Source: Saccharopolyspora endophytica | Lineage (GTDB): Bacteria > Actinomycetota > Actinomycetes > Mycobacteriales > Pseudonocardiaceae | Direction: 5' to 3' | Length of the DNA stretch: 64,000 nucleotides | Assembly: GCF_018070075.1 (NCBI RefSeq) | Contig: NZ_JAGPXE010000004.1 | Span: forward strand, 248,001 to 312,000 | Shown: one piece after another, positions 24,672 to 33,868 of the stretch | How positions within the stretch are numbered: position 1 is the stretch's first letter | How the letters are laid out: every line of letters begins with the position of its first letter | Translations under genes and position numbers: made by a program | Notes under the pieces: model-generated | Databases searched by the model: none | What the model saw: only the letters and a program-made list of their open reading frames with translations | Told to the model about the DNA's origin: nothing

Positions 24672-27462
24672 GGCGGGCTCCCTCCGGGTCGTAGAACACC
24701 GGCTCGTGCACCCGCACCGGCACCTCGCGGTGGTCGAGCGAGACCCCGACGCGCTCGCCGATGCGGTCGCGGCCGGACCGGACCAGAGCCAGCGCGATGG
24801 TGCGGCCGAGGATCGGGCTGCGGTAGCTGGAGGTCACGTGGCCGATCCCGCCCGCCAGGCGGGCTCCTTCCGGCAGGAGCTCGGCGGGGTCCTCGGTCAG
24901 CAGGCCGACGAGCTGCTCGCGGTCGGCGCGGGCGGTGTCGGCGCGGCTCAGCGACCGCTTGCCGATGAAGTCCTTGCGCTGCGAGACGGGCATGCCCAGG
25001 TCGAGCGGGGTGACGGTGCCGTCGGTGTCCTGGCCGACGATGACGTAGCCCTTCTCGGCGCGCAGCACGTGCATCGTCTCGGTGCCGTAGGGCGTGACGC
25101 CGACGTCCTCCCACAGCGCCAGGCCGTACCAGGACGGGACGTTGATCTCGTAGGCCAGCTCGCCGGAGAACGAGATCCGCGCGATGCGGGCGGGAATCCC
25201 GTTGTGCAGCGCGGTGTCCCGGAATTCCAGGAACCCGAGCTCGCCCAGCTCCGGCGCCAGCCGCGCGACGACCTCGCCCGAGTCGGGGCCGGTGACGGCC
25301 ACCGCCGCCCACTGCTCGGTGACCGAGGTGCAGCGCACGTCGAGGTCGGTCCACTCGGTCTGCAGCCACTGCTCCAGCCAGTCCAGCACCTTCTCGGCAC
25401 CGCCGGTGGTGGTGCTCAGCAGGTAGTGGTCAGGGGCGAGCCGCAGCACGACCCCGTCGTCGAAGACCATCCCGTCGGCGGAGCACATGATCCCGTAGCG
25501 CCCCTTGCCGACCGGCAGCTTCGCGAATCCGCCGGTGTAGACGCGGTTGAGGAACTCCGGCGCGTCCGGGCCCACGACCTCGATGCGGCCGAGCGTGCTG
25601 ACGTCCTGCATGGCGACCCCGGTGCGCGCGGCGAGGCATTCGCGGTGCACGGCCGCGGCCATGTCCTCGCCGGGCCGCGGGTAGTGGCGCGGGCGCCGCC
25701 ACTGCCCCACGTCCTCGAACACCGCGCCGTGCGCCACGTGCCAGGAGTGCATCGGGGTGGTGCGGATCGGGTCGTGGAGGTCGCCGCGCTCGCGGGCGGC
25801 CATCAGCGCGAACGGGACCGGGACGTAGGGCGGGCGGAACGCGGGGGTGCCGACCTCGTCGGGTCCGACGCCGAGCTCTGCGGCGATGACGGCCATCGCG
25901 TTGACCCAGGAGGTCTTGCCCTGATCGCTGCCGACCCCGATGGTCGTGTAGCGCTTGATGTGCTCGACCGAGCGCAGCCCCGCGCCGATCGCGCGCCGGA
26001 TGTCGGCGACCGTGGCGTCGCGCTGGAAGTCCACGAACTGCTCGGTGTCGTCGCCGGGCGTCAGCCAGACCGGGTGGGGCGGGCGGATCGGCTCGGGCGG
26101 CAGGTCCGGCGCCGGGGGTGCGGGCGTTCCGGCCGCGCGGGCGCCCGCCTGGAGCCCTTCGGCGATGCAGCCGGGCAGGTCGAAGGTGCCGTTCGCGGCC
26201 CCGGCGACCAGGCCGTCGATCGGCCGGAAGCCGGCGATGCCGTCGTCCCAGCGGCGGTCGCCGTCGTGCAGGTGCAGCACCGGGCTCCAGCCGCCGCTGA
26301 CCGCCAGCAGGTCGCAGTCGATCTCCGTTCCGTCGGACAGCAGCACGGATTCCAGGCAGCGGCCGGTGGTGCCGACGACGGTGGTTCCGGCGATCACCGG
26401 GACGTCGGCGGGTGGCGGGTCGTTGCGGCTGTCGACGACGGCCCGCACCCGGCACCCGGCGGCGGCGAGCTCAGCGGCCGTGGCGTAGGCGCTGTCGCCG
26501 GTCGTGGCCACGACCGCCTCGCGACCGGGCAGCACGGCGAACCTGCGCAGGTAGGTCGACACGGCCGACGCCAGCATGATCCCGGGCCGATCGTTCCCGG
26601 CGAACACCAGAGGCCGCTCATGCGCCCCGGTGGCCAGCACGACCCGCCCCGCCCGGACGTGCCACATCACGTTCCCCTGAGCGATCAACAGGTAATCACC
26701 CTCGTACCGCCCGATGACCGTGGCCCCCAACAGGATTCGAACCCCCTCCCCACCGCCGCTCGGACCACCCCACCCCCGGTCCCCCCGATCACCGCCGTAC
26801 TCAGAACCCGGAATACCGCCGTATTCAGGTCCCGGATTACGGCCGTATTCGGGGACCCGATTACCGCCGTAATCCGTCCCCGGGGGACTGCCGGGGTCCG
26901 TACGTGGGGGGATTCCGGGGGTCGTACCCGGAGAACCGCCGTGATCGGGGGTCTGGATACGGCCGTGATCGGTGAGGGTGGTGAGGGCTTGGGTGATCCA
27001 GTCGTGGGGGCGTTCGCCGCCGAGGGCGGGGCCGTGTTCGACCAGCAGGACGCGGGCTCCGGATCGGGTCGCGGCCAGGGCCGCGGCTGCGCCGGCCGGG
27101 CCCCCGCCGATCACGGCGATGTCGGTGTGGACGTTCCTGCGGTGGCACTTCGGGGCGTCGCCGCTGGTCAGACGACCTACGCCGGGGATGCTCTCGGCCC
27201 GGAGACCGTCGCGCAGCGGGACCTCGGTGGCCTGCGCGAACGGGTTCCCGTCCACGCTCACCAAGGCGTTCGGCTCGGTGAGGTCGGCGGTCAGGACTCC
27301 GCGCGGCCGGCCCAGGTAGGTCGAGCGGGCCACCTCGACGCGCCCGGAGGCGAGCAGCGCCGAGGCGAGGGTGTCGCCGGGATGCCCGGAGAGCTCGGTC
27401 CCGTCGAAGGTGAATCGCAGGGTGCGGGTCCGGTCGATCCGCCCGCCGTCGTCGAGCCGCAT
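24655..27462 (-). CDS. soxA: Sarcosine oxidase, alpha subunit (with repeat-encoded insertion)
   Basis: The 935-residue alpha subunit. It has an N-terminal ferredoxin-like segment (RTLRFTFDGTELSGHPGDTL), an NAD-binding domain (DIAVIGGGPAGAAAALAA), a middle FAD/NAD fold (GAHERPLVFAGNDRPGIM), and a C-terminal GcvT-like domain (about residues 560-930) that binds tetrahydrofolate and captures the methyl group as 5,10-methylene-THF. With the beta subunit it oxidises sarcosine to glycine and H2O2. The start ATG overlaps the soxD stop (ATGA). About 64 residues between WITQALTTLTDHG and VRILLGATVIG are low-complexity Gly/Pro/Tyr repeats written by a 24-bp DNA array (26787-26978), absent from typical SoxA. 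Confidence 0.95.
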   Translation of the reverse strand: MRLDDGGRIDRTRTLRFTFDGTELSGHPGDTLASALLASGRVEVARSTYLGRPRGVLTADLTEPNALVSVDGNPFAQATEVPLRDGLRAESIPGVGRLTSGDAPKCHRRNVHTDIAVIGGGPAGAAAALAATRSGARVLLVEHGPALGGERPHDWITQALTTLTDHGRIQTPDHGGSPGTTPGIPPRTDPGSPPGTDYGGNRVPEYGRNPGPEYGGIPGSEYGGDRGDRGWGGPSGGGEGVRILLGATVIGRYEGDYLLIAQGNVMWHVRAGRVVLATGAHERPLVFAGNDRPGIMLASAVSTYLRRFAVLPGREAVVATTGDSAYATAAELAAAGCRVRAVVDSRNDPPPADVPVIAGTTVVGTTGRCLESVLLSDGTEIDCDLLAVSGGWSPVLHLHDGDRRWDDGIAGFRPIDGLVAGAANGTFDLPGCIAEGLQAGARAAGTPAPPAPDLPPEPIRPPHPVWLTPGDDTEQFVDFQRDATVADIRRAIGAGLRSVEHIKRYTTIGVGSDQGKTSWVNAMAVIAAELGVGPDEVGTPAFRPPYVPVPFALMAARERGDLHDPIRTTPMHSWHVAHGAVFEDVGQWRRPRHYPRPGEDMAAAVHRECLAARTGVAMQDVSTLGRIEVVGPDAPEFLNRVYTGGFAKLPVGKGRYGIMCSADGMVFDDGVVLRLAPDHYLLSTTTGGAEKVLDWLEQWLQTEWTDLDVRCTSVTEQWAAVAVTGPDSGEVVARLAPELGELGFLEFRDTALHNGIPARIARISFSGELAYEINVPSWYGLALWEDVGVTPYGTETMHVLRAEKGYVIVGQDTDGTVTPLDLGMPVSQRKDFIGKRSLSRADTARADREQLVGLLTEDPAELLPEGARLAGGIGHVTSSYRSPILGRTIALALVRSGRDRIGERVGVSLDHREVPVRVHEPVFYDPEGARRDGRR
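26787..26978. repeat. 24-bp-period array inside soxA (eight units)
   Basis: Eight consecutive 24-bp units, each close to GA-x-TACCGCCGTATTC followed by a CCCG end, run without a break (unit starts 26787, 26811, 26835, 26859, 26883, 26907, 26931, 26955). Units 5 and 6 are diverged. Because 24 is a multiple of three, the array stays open in the soxA frame and encodes octapeptides of the type YGGIPGSE. Several units contain the palindromic core TACGGCCGTA or its variants. The sequence differs from arrays A and B but the period is the same. Confidence 0.9.
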
Positions 27463-27698
27463 CACGCCACCTCGTCGGTCTCGGTGTTGCGCCACAGCTC
27501 GAACCAGCGTCGGCAGCCGGCGAAGTGCACCCACCGCTCCCGCCACCACCCGCACGGGTTGTCCCGCACGAACAGGAAGTCCGCCCACTCCCGGTCGGTC
27601 AACGCCCCGGGGTCGGCCGGGTAGTCGACGGCCTGGCCGCCGTAGCGGAACTCGACCTCGTCGCGCTCCCCGCACCAGGGGCACCGGATCCGCAGCAT
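27462..27698 (-). CDS. soxD: Sarcosine oxidase, delta subunit
   Basis: A 78-residue delta subunit. Cys6, Cys9 (RCPWCG), His58 and Cys62 (VHFAGC) match the Cys-Cys-His-Cys zinc site of this small subunit, and the WADFLFVRDNPCGWWRERWVHFAGCRRWF core is diagnostic. It is structural, helping to hold the heterotetramer together. It lies 15 bp after soxB and its stop overlaps the soxA start, so translation is probably coupled. The C-terminal tail is shorter than in many homologues (about 90-100 residues). Confidence 0.94.
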   Translation of the reverse strand: MLRIRCPWCGERDEVEFRYGGQAVDYPADPGALTDREWADFLFVRDNPCGWWRERWVHFAGCRRWFELWRNTETDEVA

Positions 27699-27713
27699 CG
27701 CGACCTCCCGGGA

Positions 27714-28934
27714 TCAGTGCGCGACCGCCGCCGCGCCGTGCTCGTCGATGAGGGCGCCCGTGACGAACCGGTCCAGCCCGTAGGGCTCGGCCAGCGGGTG
27801 CGGACGGCCGTGGGCGATCGTGTCGGCGTAGACCTGGCCGACCCCGGGCGTGGCCTTGAAACCTCCTGTCCCCCAACCGCAGTTGAGGAACAGCCCCTCC
27901 CACGGGGTGGGGCCGATGATCGGCGAGGCGTCGGGGGTGACGTCCACCGTGCCCGCCCAGGTGCGGATCACGTGCGCGCGGGCGAAGATCGGGAACAGCT
28001 CCAGCGCCGCGGCGAGCTGGCGCTCGATCACGTGCACCGATCCGCGCTGGGCGTACCCGTTGCGGGAGTCGATGCCCGCTCCCACCACGAGCTCGCCGCG
28101 ATGCGCCTGGCTGCAGTAGACGTGCACGTGGTTGGACATCACCACGCGCGGGTGCACCGGTTCCAGCAGCTCGGACACCAGCGCCTGCAGCGGGTGGCTC
28201 TGCAGCGGCAACCGCAGGCCGAGGGTGTCGGTGAGGGTGCTGGTGCGTCCCGCCGCGGCCAGCGCGACCCGGTCGGCGCCGATGTCGCCGCGCGAGGTGC
28301 GCACCCCGCGCACCCGGTCGCCGTCGGTGAGGAACCCGGTGACCTCGCAGCCCTCGACGAGGTCCACGCCCATCTCGTCGGCGCGGCGGGCGAAGGCCCA
28401 GGCCACCAGGTCGTGCTTGGCGATGCCGCCGCGCGGTTGCCACGTCGCGCCGAGAACCGGGTAGCGGCAGTCGGTGTTGATGATCGGGCAGATCCGCGAG
28501 ACCTCCTCGGGCCACACCCATTCGGCGTCGATCCCGTTGGCGCGGTTGGCGAAGACCCGGCGCCGGGAGTCGCGCACCTCCTGCTCGGTGTGCGCGAGGT
28601 TGAGCACGCCGCACTGGCTGAGCAGCAGTTCGCAGTCGAGCTCCTCGGGCAGCGATTCCCACAGCTTCAGGGCGTGCTCGTAGATCCCGGCGCTGGCGTC
28701 CCACAGGTAGTTGGAGCGGATGATCGCGGTGTTGCGGGCCATGTTCCCGCCTGCCAGCCAACCGCGTTCGAGGACGGCGACGTCGCGGATCCCGTGCTCG
28801 CGCGCGAGGTAGTAGGCGGTGGCCAGCCCGTGCCCGCCGGAACCGACGACGACCACGTCGTAGTGCCGGGCGGGCTCGGCGTTGCGCCACAGCCTCTCGG
28901 GCGGTTGCGGAAGCGGTGCTGCGACCACGGCCAC
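27714..28934 (-). CDS. soxB: Sarcosine oxidase, beta subunit
   Basis: The 406-residue catalytic beta subunit. The FAD fingerprint [20 protein letters not shown] (GSGGHG at 31-36), the [16 protein letters not shown] segment and His174 in GGIAKHD, the position of the covalent FMN attachment in the known enzyme, are all present. The C-terminal [16 protein letters not shown] and [12 protein letters not shown] motifs close the DAO fold. It dehydrogenates sarcosine and passes electrons through FMN to oxygen. First gene of soxBDAG; its promoter lies in the 205-bp region shared with the divergent dimethylglycine oxidase gene. Confidence 0.95.
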   Translation of the reverse strand: MAVVAAPLPQPPERLWRNAEPARHYDVVVVGSGGHGLATAYYLAREHGIRDVAVLERGWLAGGNMARNTAIIRSNYLWDASAGIYEHALKLWESLPEELDCELLLSQCGVLNLAHTEQEVRDSRRRVFANRANGIDAEWVWPEEVSRICPIINTDCRYPVLGATWQPRGGIAKHDLVAWAFARRADEMGVDLVEGCEVTGFLTDGDRVRGVRTSRGDIGADRVALAAAGRTSTLTDTLGLRLPLQSHPLQALVSELLEPVHPRVVMSNHVHVYCSQAHRGELVVGAGIDSRNGYAQRGSVHVIERQLAAALELFPIFARAHVIRTWAGTVDVTPDASPIIGPTPWEGLFLNCGWGTGGFKATPGVGQVYADTIAHGRPHPLAEPYGLDRFVTGALIDEHGAAAVAH

Positions 28935-29139
28935 CTCCCTGCGATTCGGAGGTGAACCCAGGCTAGGAGCGCCGCGACGAGCGGGTCAATTCACGAAAGG
29001 GGGACGGTGCTTCCCGTTGCCCCACAACAAGATCCACGACCGAAAATTCATCTCGGCGGACTCTTGACGCACCCCTTTTCCCGAGCGCACTGTTGCGGTG
29101 TGCGCAGGTAGTTGTCGTAGACGCAACAAGGCGGCAGCC
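28935..29139. promoter_or_regulatory. Divergent promoter region sox / dimethylglycine oxidase with GTTG-CAAC dyads
   Basis: This region separates two divergent, functionally linked transcription units. It contains dyads GTTG-N5-CAAC (29016-29028) and GTTG-N9-CAAC (29111-29127), and a wider inverted repeat TGTTGCG (29091-29097) / CGCAACA (29122-29128). They are candidate binding sites for the IclR regulator encoded downstream of soxG. The sites are seen directly; the regulator is inferred. Confidence 0.5.
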
Positions 29140-31584
29140 ATGGTTTCGAGCGTCCACATCTTGCTCGTGGGGGCGGGCATCGTCGGGTGCAGCACCGCCT
29201 ACCACCTGGCGCGCCAGGGGATCACCGATGTTCTGGTGATCGACCAGGGGCCGCTCCCCGCGACCGGCGGTTCGAGCTCGCACGCGCCGGGCCTGGTCTT
29301 CCAGACCAACGCCTCGGAGACGCTGAGCCGGCTCGCCGCCGACACCGTTCACCTGTACTCCTCGCTGGAGGTCGACGGGTCGCCCTGCTTCCACCAGGTC
29401 GGCGGCATCGAGGCCGCCACCACCCCCGAACGCTGGGACGACCTGCACCGCAAGCTCGGACTGGCCACCGCGTGGGGCATCGGCGGTGAACTCCTCGACC
29501 CCGATCAGGTGCGCGAGCGCATCCCCGGCATCGACGCCGACCGGATCCACGGCGGACTGCACGTGGCCACCGACGGGATCGCCAAACCGGTGCGCGCCGC
29601 CGAGGCGATGATGCGCGAGGCGCGGCGGCTCGGCGTGCGCTTCGCAGGCTCGACCGAGGTCACCGGGTTCGACATCACCGGAGACCGGATCACCACCGTT
29701 CACACCACGTCCGGCGACGTGGTCGCGGGAACCGTGGTGTGCTGCGCGGGGATCTGGGGCCCGAAGATCGGCCGGATGGCCGGGGTGACGATCCCGGTGC
29801 AGCCGCTGGCGCACCAGTACGCGGTGACCACACCTGTGCTCGACGACGGCGAAACCGAAGTGGCGCAACCGATCCTGCGCCACCAGGACCGGTCGATGTA
29901 CTTCCGCCAGGTCCACGACCGCTACGGCATCGGCTCCTACCGGCACCGGGTGATGCCGGTGCGCACCGACGAGCTCTCGCCGACCGTCACGCCCGGCACC
30001 GAAGCGCCCTCCGAGGGCGGCGGGTGGAAGGGCATGGCCTCGGTGCACCCGTTCACGCCGGAGGACTTCGCCGGCCCCTGGCAGGAGGCGCGGCGGCTGC
30101 TGCCCGCGCTGCGCGAGGCCGAGATCGGCGAGGGCATGAACGGGCTGTTCCTGTTCACCTCCGACGGGATGCCGGTGCTGGGCCGATCCGACGTGGAGAA
30201 CTTCTGGGTCGCCGAGGCCGTGTGGATCACCCACGCCGGTGGTGTCGGCCGGGCGATGGCGCAGTGGCTGGCCGGGCGCACCCCCGACATCGACCTGCGG
30301 CAGGCCGACCTGCGGCGCTTCGACGACTTCGCCCGCAGCCCGGCCTACCTGGCGCAGCGCAGCGCGCAGAGCTTCCGCGAGGTCTACGACATCATCCACC
30401 CGCAGCAGCCGCCCGAGCAGCCGCGGCCGTTGCGCACCAGTCCGTTCCACGACCGGCAGCGCGACCTCGGCGCGGTCTTCCTGGAGGCTTCCGGCTGGGA
30501 GCGGCCGCACTGGTACGCGAGCAACGAGAATCTGGTGCGGGGCAAGGAGATCGCGCGCCCGGGCGAGTGGGCGGGCCGGTTCTGGTCACCGATCGTCGGC
30601 GCCGAGCACCTGGCGACCCGCGACGGCGTCGCGATGTTCGACATGACCTCGCTGCCGCGTGCCGAGGTCACCGGCCCCGGTGCGCTCGGGCTGCTGGACC
30701 GGCTCACCACCAGCAAGATCGACCGTCAACCCGGCTACGTCACCTACACGCTGATGCTCACCCCCGAGGGCGGCATCCGGTCGGACATCACCGTGGCGCG
30801 GCTGGAGCGGGATCACTTCCAGGTCGGGTGCAACGGTCCTCGCGACATCGCGTGGCTGCGCGACAACGCCGACGCCACCGCGCAGGTCCGCGACATCACC
30901 GGCGGCACCTGCTGCATCGGGCTGTGGGGACCGCGCGCCCGCGACGTGCTGGCCGGGCTCGCCGACGTCGACGTCTCGCACGAGGCGTTCGGGTTCTTCC
31001 GGGCTCGGCGGTTGCACGTCGGCGAGGTTCCGGTGGTGGCGCTGCGGCTGTCCTACGTGGGCGAGCTCGGTTGGGAGCTCTACACCTCCGCCGAGTTCGG
31101 CCGACGCCTGTGGGACCTGCTGGCCGGTGCCGGGCACGGCATCTTCCCCGCCGGCCGCGGTGCGTTCAACGGCATGCGGCTGGAGAAGGGCTACCGCGCC
31201 TGGGGCACCGACATGTGGACCGAGCACACCCCGGAGGAAGCCGGCGTCGCCTTCGCGGTGAAGCCCGGCAAGGGTCCGTTCACCGGCCGAGAAGCCCTGC
31301 TCCGCCAGGGGGAACCCGCTCGCCGCCTGTCCTGCCTGCGCATCGACGACGGCACGGTCCTGATGGGTTCCGAACCGGTCCTCGCCGGCGACGAACCGGT
31401 CGGGTTCACCACCAGCGCCGCCTACGGCCACACGGTCGGCGCGAGCCTCGCCTACGCCTGGCTCCCCGCCGACCTCGCGCACCCCGACACCCGACTGACG
31501 GTCACCTACTTCAACCAACCCCACTCCGCCACGGTCATCGCAGACCCCACCTACGACCCCGAAATGACCCGAATGCGCCGCTGA
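29140..31584 (+). CDS. dmgO: Dimethylglycine oxidase (FAD/THF, DMGO family)
   Basis: An 814-residue two-domain enzyme that demethylates N,N-dimethylglycine to sarcosine and hands the carbon to tetrahydrofolate as 5,10-methylene-THF. The N-terminal FAD domain has VHILLVGAGIVGCSTAYHLA (GAGIVG at 11-16) and the SSSHAPGLVFQTNASETL motif known from Arthrobacter DMGO; the C-terminal half (about 420-814) is a GcvT-type folate domain with GGTCCIGLWGPRARDVL and RLEKGYRAWGTDM. Length and order fit DMGO (about 830 residues). ATG 29140 is chosen because the fold begins there and AAGG lies just upstream; 29098 would add a basic, cysteine-containing stretch. Confidence 0.93.
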   Translation: MVSSVHILLVGAGIVGCSTAYHLARQGITDVLVIDQGPLPATGGSSSHAPGLVFQTNASETLSRLAADTVHLYSSLEVDGSPCFHQVGGIEAATTPERWDDLHRKLGLATAWGIGGELLDPDQVRERIPGIDADRIHGGLHVATDGIAKPVRAAEAMMREARRLGVRFAGSTEVTGFDITGDRITTVHTTSGDVVAGTVVCCAGIWGPKIGRMAGVTIPVQPLAHQYAVTTPVLDDGETEVAQPILRHQDRSMYFRQVHDRYGIGSYRHRVMPVRTDELSPTVTPGTEAPSEGGGWKGMASVHPFTPEDFAGPWQEARRLLPALREAEIGEGMNGLFLFTSDGMPVLGRSDVENFWVAEAVWITHAGGVGRAMAQWLAGRTPDIDLRQADLRRFDDFARSPAYLAQRSAQSFREVYDIIHPQQPPEQPRPLRTSPFHDRQRDLGAVFLEASGWERPHWYASNENLVRGKEIARPGEWAGRFWSPIVGAEHLATRDGVAMFDMTSLPRAEVTGPGALGLLDRLTTSKIDRQPGYVTYTLMLTPEGGIRSDITVARLERDHFQVGCNGPRDIAWLRDNADATAQVRDITGGTCCIGLWGPRARDVLAGLADVDVSHEAFGFFRARRLHVGEVPVVALRLSYVGELGWELYTSAEFGRRLWDLLAGAGHGIFPAGRGAFNGMRLEKGYRAWGTDMWTEHTPEEAGVAFAVKPGKGPFTGREALLRQGEPARRLSCLRIDDGTVLMGSEPVLAGDEPVGFTTSAAYGHTVGASLAYAWLPADLAHPDTRLTVTYFNQPHSATVIADPTYDPEMTRMRR

Positions 31585-31666
31585 CCCCACGCACCAGACC
31601 CGTCCCGAACCACCCGTCCCCCAAAGAAAAACCCTCCCGACCCCTTCAGACGACCACCCACCCGAT

Positions 31667-31780
31667 CCCAGTGGAAATCAGAACCCCGATTTCCACTGAA
31701 ACCCGCAACCCAACTTCCACTGAAATCGGGAACCGGGATTCCACTGAAACCCGGGACCGGACTTCCACTGAAATCGCGTG
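31667..31780. repeat. 24-bp-period repeat array B (five units)
   Basis: Units based on TTCCACTGAAATCGGGAACC start at 31691, 31715, 31739 and 31763, exactly 24 bp apart, preceded by one unit in reverse orientation (CAGTGGAAAT near 31669). The same sequence family as array A. The array ends about 20 bp before the ATG of the next gene, so it lies in its leader or promoter. Confidence 0.9.
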
Positions 31781-31802
31781 ACCGAGATTTGGAGCGAGCA
31801 TC

Positions 31803-32996
31803 ATGAGCGTCAACTCGAACCCCGGGGTCCTGCTGTACCCGCGGATCCGGAAATCGCCGTTCTTCTACGCCTCGCGGCGTCACGGGGTGGCGATGTACAG
31901 CGTCTACAACCACACGTACCACCCGAGGCACTACGGGGACCCGGTCGCCGAGTACTGGGCGCTGCTGGAAGGCGTGACGCTGTGGGACGTCGGCGTGGAG
32001 CGGCAGGTCGAGATCACCGGACCGGACGCGTTCGAGTTCACCAACATGCTCGTGCCCCGCGACCTCACCAAGTGCAAGGTCGGGCAGTGCAAGTACGTGT
32101 TCGTCACCGGCACCGACGGCGGCATCCTCAACGACCCGGTGCTGCTGCGCCTGGGCGAGAACCACTTCTGGCTCTCGCTGGCCGACAGCGACGTGCTGAT
32201 GTGGGCCAGGGCCCTGGCCCACGGGCTGGGCATGGACGTCGACATCCGCGAACCCGACGTCGGCCCGGTGCAGGTCCAGGGCCCGAAGTCCGGTGCGGTG
32301 ATGGCGGAGCTGTTCGGCGAGTCCATTTTGGATATTCCCTATTACTACGCGGTGGAACGAGAGCTCGCAGGGATGCGAGTGGTGGTCTCCCGCACCGGCT
32401 ACACCGCTGAGCTGGGCTACGAGATCTACCTGCACGACGCCTCCCGCGACGGCGTGCGGCTGTGGGACGCGATCTGGGAGGCCGGCGAGCCGCACGACCT
32501 CACCGTGATCGGCCCCTGCCACATCCGGCGGATCGAGGCCGGGATCCTGTCGTGGGGCTGCGACATCACCGCCGACACCAACCCCTTCGAGGTCGGCTAC
32601 GGCTTCGAGAAGACCTGGATGGTCGACCTCGACCAGGAGGCCGACTTCATCGGCAAGGACGCGCTGCGCCGCATCAAGCAGGACGGCGTGAGCCGCAAGC
32701 TCGTCGGCGTGCGCATCGACGGTCCGAGCGTGGGCTCGTTCAACGACGGCGCGATGATCGACGTCTTCGAGGTGCACGACCCGCACGGGCTGCGGATCGG
32801 CGAGGTCACCTCCGCCGCCCACTCCCCGCGCATCGAGGGCAACATCGGCTACGCGATGGTCCCGATCGCCTACCAGGAGCCGGGCACCGAGCTCGTCGTG
32901 CACACCCAGCACGGCCCGCAGCAGGCGGTCGTGTCCGAGAAGCCGTTCCTGGACCCGACCAAGGACATCCCCAAGCGCCTGGCGCGGAGCGCGTGA
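31803..32996 (+). CDS. DmdA/GcvT-family THF-dependent methyltransferase
   Basis: A 397-residue GcvT-fold protein. Its opening (RIRKSPFFYASRRHGVAMYSVYNHTYHP) and LWDVGVERQVEITGPDAFEF resemble DMSP demethylase DmdA more than glycine-cleavage T protein; folate-domain features include GGILNDPVLLRLGENHFWLSL and RIEAGILSWGCDI. Such proteins move a methyl group from a methylated onium compound to tetrahydrofolate, giving 5-methyl-THF, or act as aminomethyltransferases. It leads a tight operon with an MTHFR-like gene (10-bp gap) and formate-THF ligase, which could oxidise and recover that methyl. Likely substrates are DMSP, glycine betaine or a relative; this is inference. Confidence 0.82.
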   Translation: MSVNSNPGVLLYPRIRKSPFFYASRRHGVAMYSVYNHTYHPRHYGDPVAEYWALLEGVTLWDVGVERQVEITGPDAFEFTNMLVPRDLTKCKVGQCKYVFVTGTDGGILNDPVLLRLGENHFWLSLADSDVLMWARALAHGLGMDVDIREPDVGPVQVQGPKSGAVMAELFGESILDIPYYYAVERELAGMRVVVSRTGYTAELGYEIYLHDASRDGVRLWDAIWEAGEPHDLTVIGPCHIRRIEAGILSWGCDITADTNPFEVGYGFEKTWMVDLDQEADFIGKDALRRIKQDGVSRKLVGVRIDGPSVGSFNDGAMIDVFEVHDPHGLRIGEVTSAAHSPRIEGNIGYAMVPIAYQEPGTELVVHTQHGPQQAVVSEKPFLDPTKDIPKRLARSA

Positions 32997-33006
32997 AGGG
33001 GGCGAG

Positions 33007-33843
33007 ATGGCATCTGAACTGCGGAGATCCCTCGACCGGATGCGCTACGAGGTGCTGCCGGTGGGCAACGCCCGGGTGGAGGCGCTCGATCCCGGCAGCA
33101 CGGTGACCGTGACGGCCTCGCCGGCCAGGGGCATCGGACCGACCATCGACTGCACCGAGCGGCTGGCCGCGATGGGCCTGCGCGCGGTGCCGCACCTGGC
33201 CGCGCGCTCGATCCGCGATCACGCGCACCTGACGGGCGTGCTGGACCGGCTGGACGCCGCCGGGGCGAGCGAGGTGTTCGTGATCGCCGGGGACGCCGCG
33301 AAACCGCTGGGCGAGTTCGCCGATTCCCTCGCGCTGCTGCGCGCGATGGAGCGGATGGGGCGGCTGCCGGCGCGCATCGGCATCGCCGGATACCCCGAAC
33401 GGCACGCGTTCATACCAGACGACTCCGCCGTTCGGGCCATGTCGGACAAATCTCACTACGCCGACTACGTGGTCTCGCAAATCACGTTCGACCCCCGGAC
33501 GATCATCGATTGGGCCCGCGACCTGCGGAATCGTGGGGTGGAGGCACCCGTGTACGTGGGGGTCCCCGGGGTGGTGGACGCCCATCGGCTGTTGCGCATC
33601 GCGCTGAAGATCGGGTTGGGTGAGTCGACGCGGTTCCTGCGAAAGCAGTACGGCGCGGTCTCGAAGATGTTGGCACGCTACACGCCGGAGGAGCTGCTCG
33701 ACGAGCTGTCCCCGCAGCTGGGCGACCCGGATTCGCCGATCGCGGGCTGGCACCTGTTCACCTTCAACGAGGTCACCAAGACGGTGCAGTGGCGCGACGA
33801 TCTGGCGGCCCGGCTGTCCGGCTACGCGGACCGACCGGCGTAA
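33007..33843 (+). CDS. Methylenetetrahydrofolate-reductase-like protein
   Basis: A 278-residue TIM-barrel protein of the MTHFR family, which interconverts 5-methyl- and 5,10-methylene-THF. Features include an N-terminal strand VTVTASPARGIGPTIDCTERLAAMGLRAVPHLAAR, the EVFVIAGDAAKPLGEF segment with its conserved Gly-Asp, and DYVVSQITFDPRTII, matching the Q-x-x-F/T-D pattern of the family. It is short and has an unusual N-terminus compared with biosynthetic MetF, as in paralogues placed in methylotrophic or betaine-degrading operons. Together with the upstream DmdA-like gene it probably works in the oxidative direction. It is followed by fhs after 25 bp. Confidence 0.85.
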   Translation: MASELRRSLDRMRYEVLPVGNARVEALDPGSTVTVTASPARGIGPTIDCTERLAAMGLRAVPHLAARSIRDHAHLTGVLDRLDAAGASEVFVIAGDAAKPLGEFADSLALLRAMERMGRLPARIGIAGYPERHAFIPDDSAVRAMSDKSHYADYVVSQITFDPRTIIDWARDLRNRGVEAPVYVGVPGVVDAHRLLRIALKIGLGESTRFLRKQYGAVSKMLARYTPEELLDELSPQLGDPDSPIAGWHLFTFNEVTKTVQWRDDLAARLSGYADRPA

Positions 33844-33868
33844 CCGACACCTCGCAGGAGGTCCTGGC

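Noticed and set aside
24400-27624. 1,074-codon open frame opposite soxG and soxA
   Set aside because: Antisense shadow; the translation is Arg/Gly/His-rich without any family pattern, while the other strand reads clear sarcosine oxidase subunits.
24655-28890. A single 1,411-codon open frame on the minus strand covering soxA and extending across soxD and soxB
   Set aside because: Only the part from the ATG at 27462 has SoxA features; upstream the frame is an out-of-frame shadow of soxB and soxD, common at this GC content.
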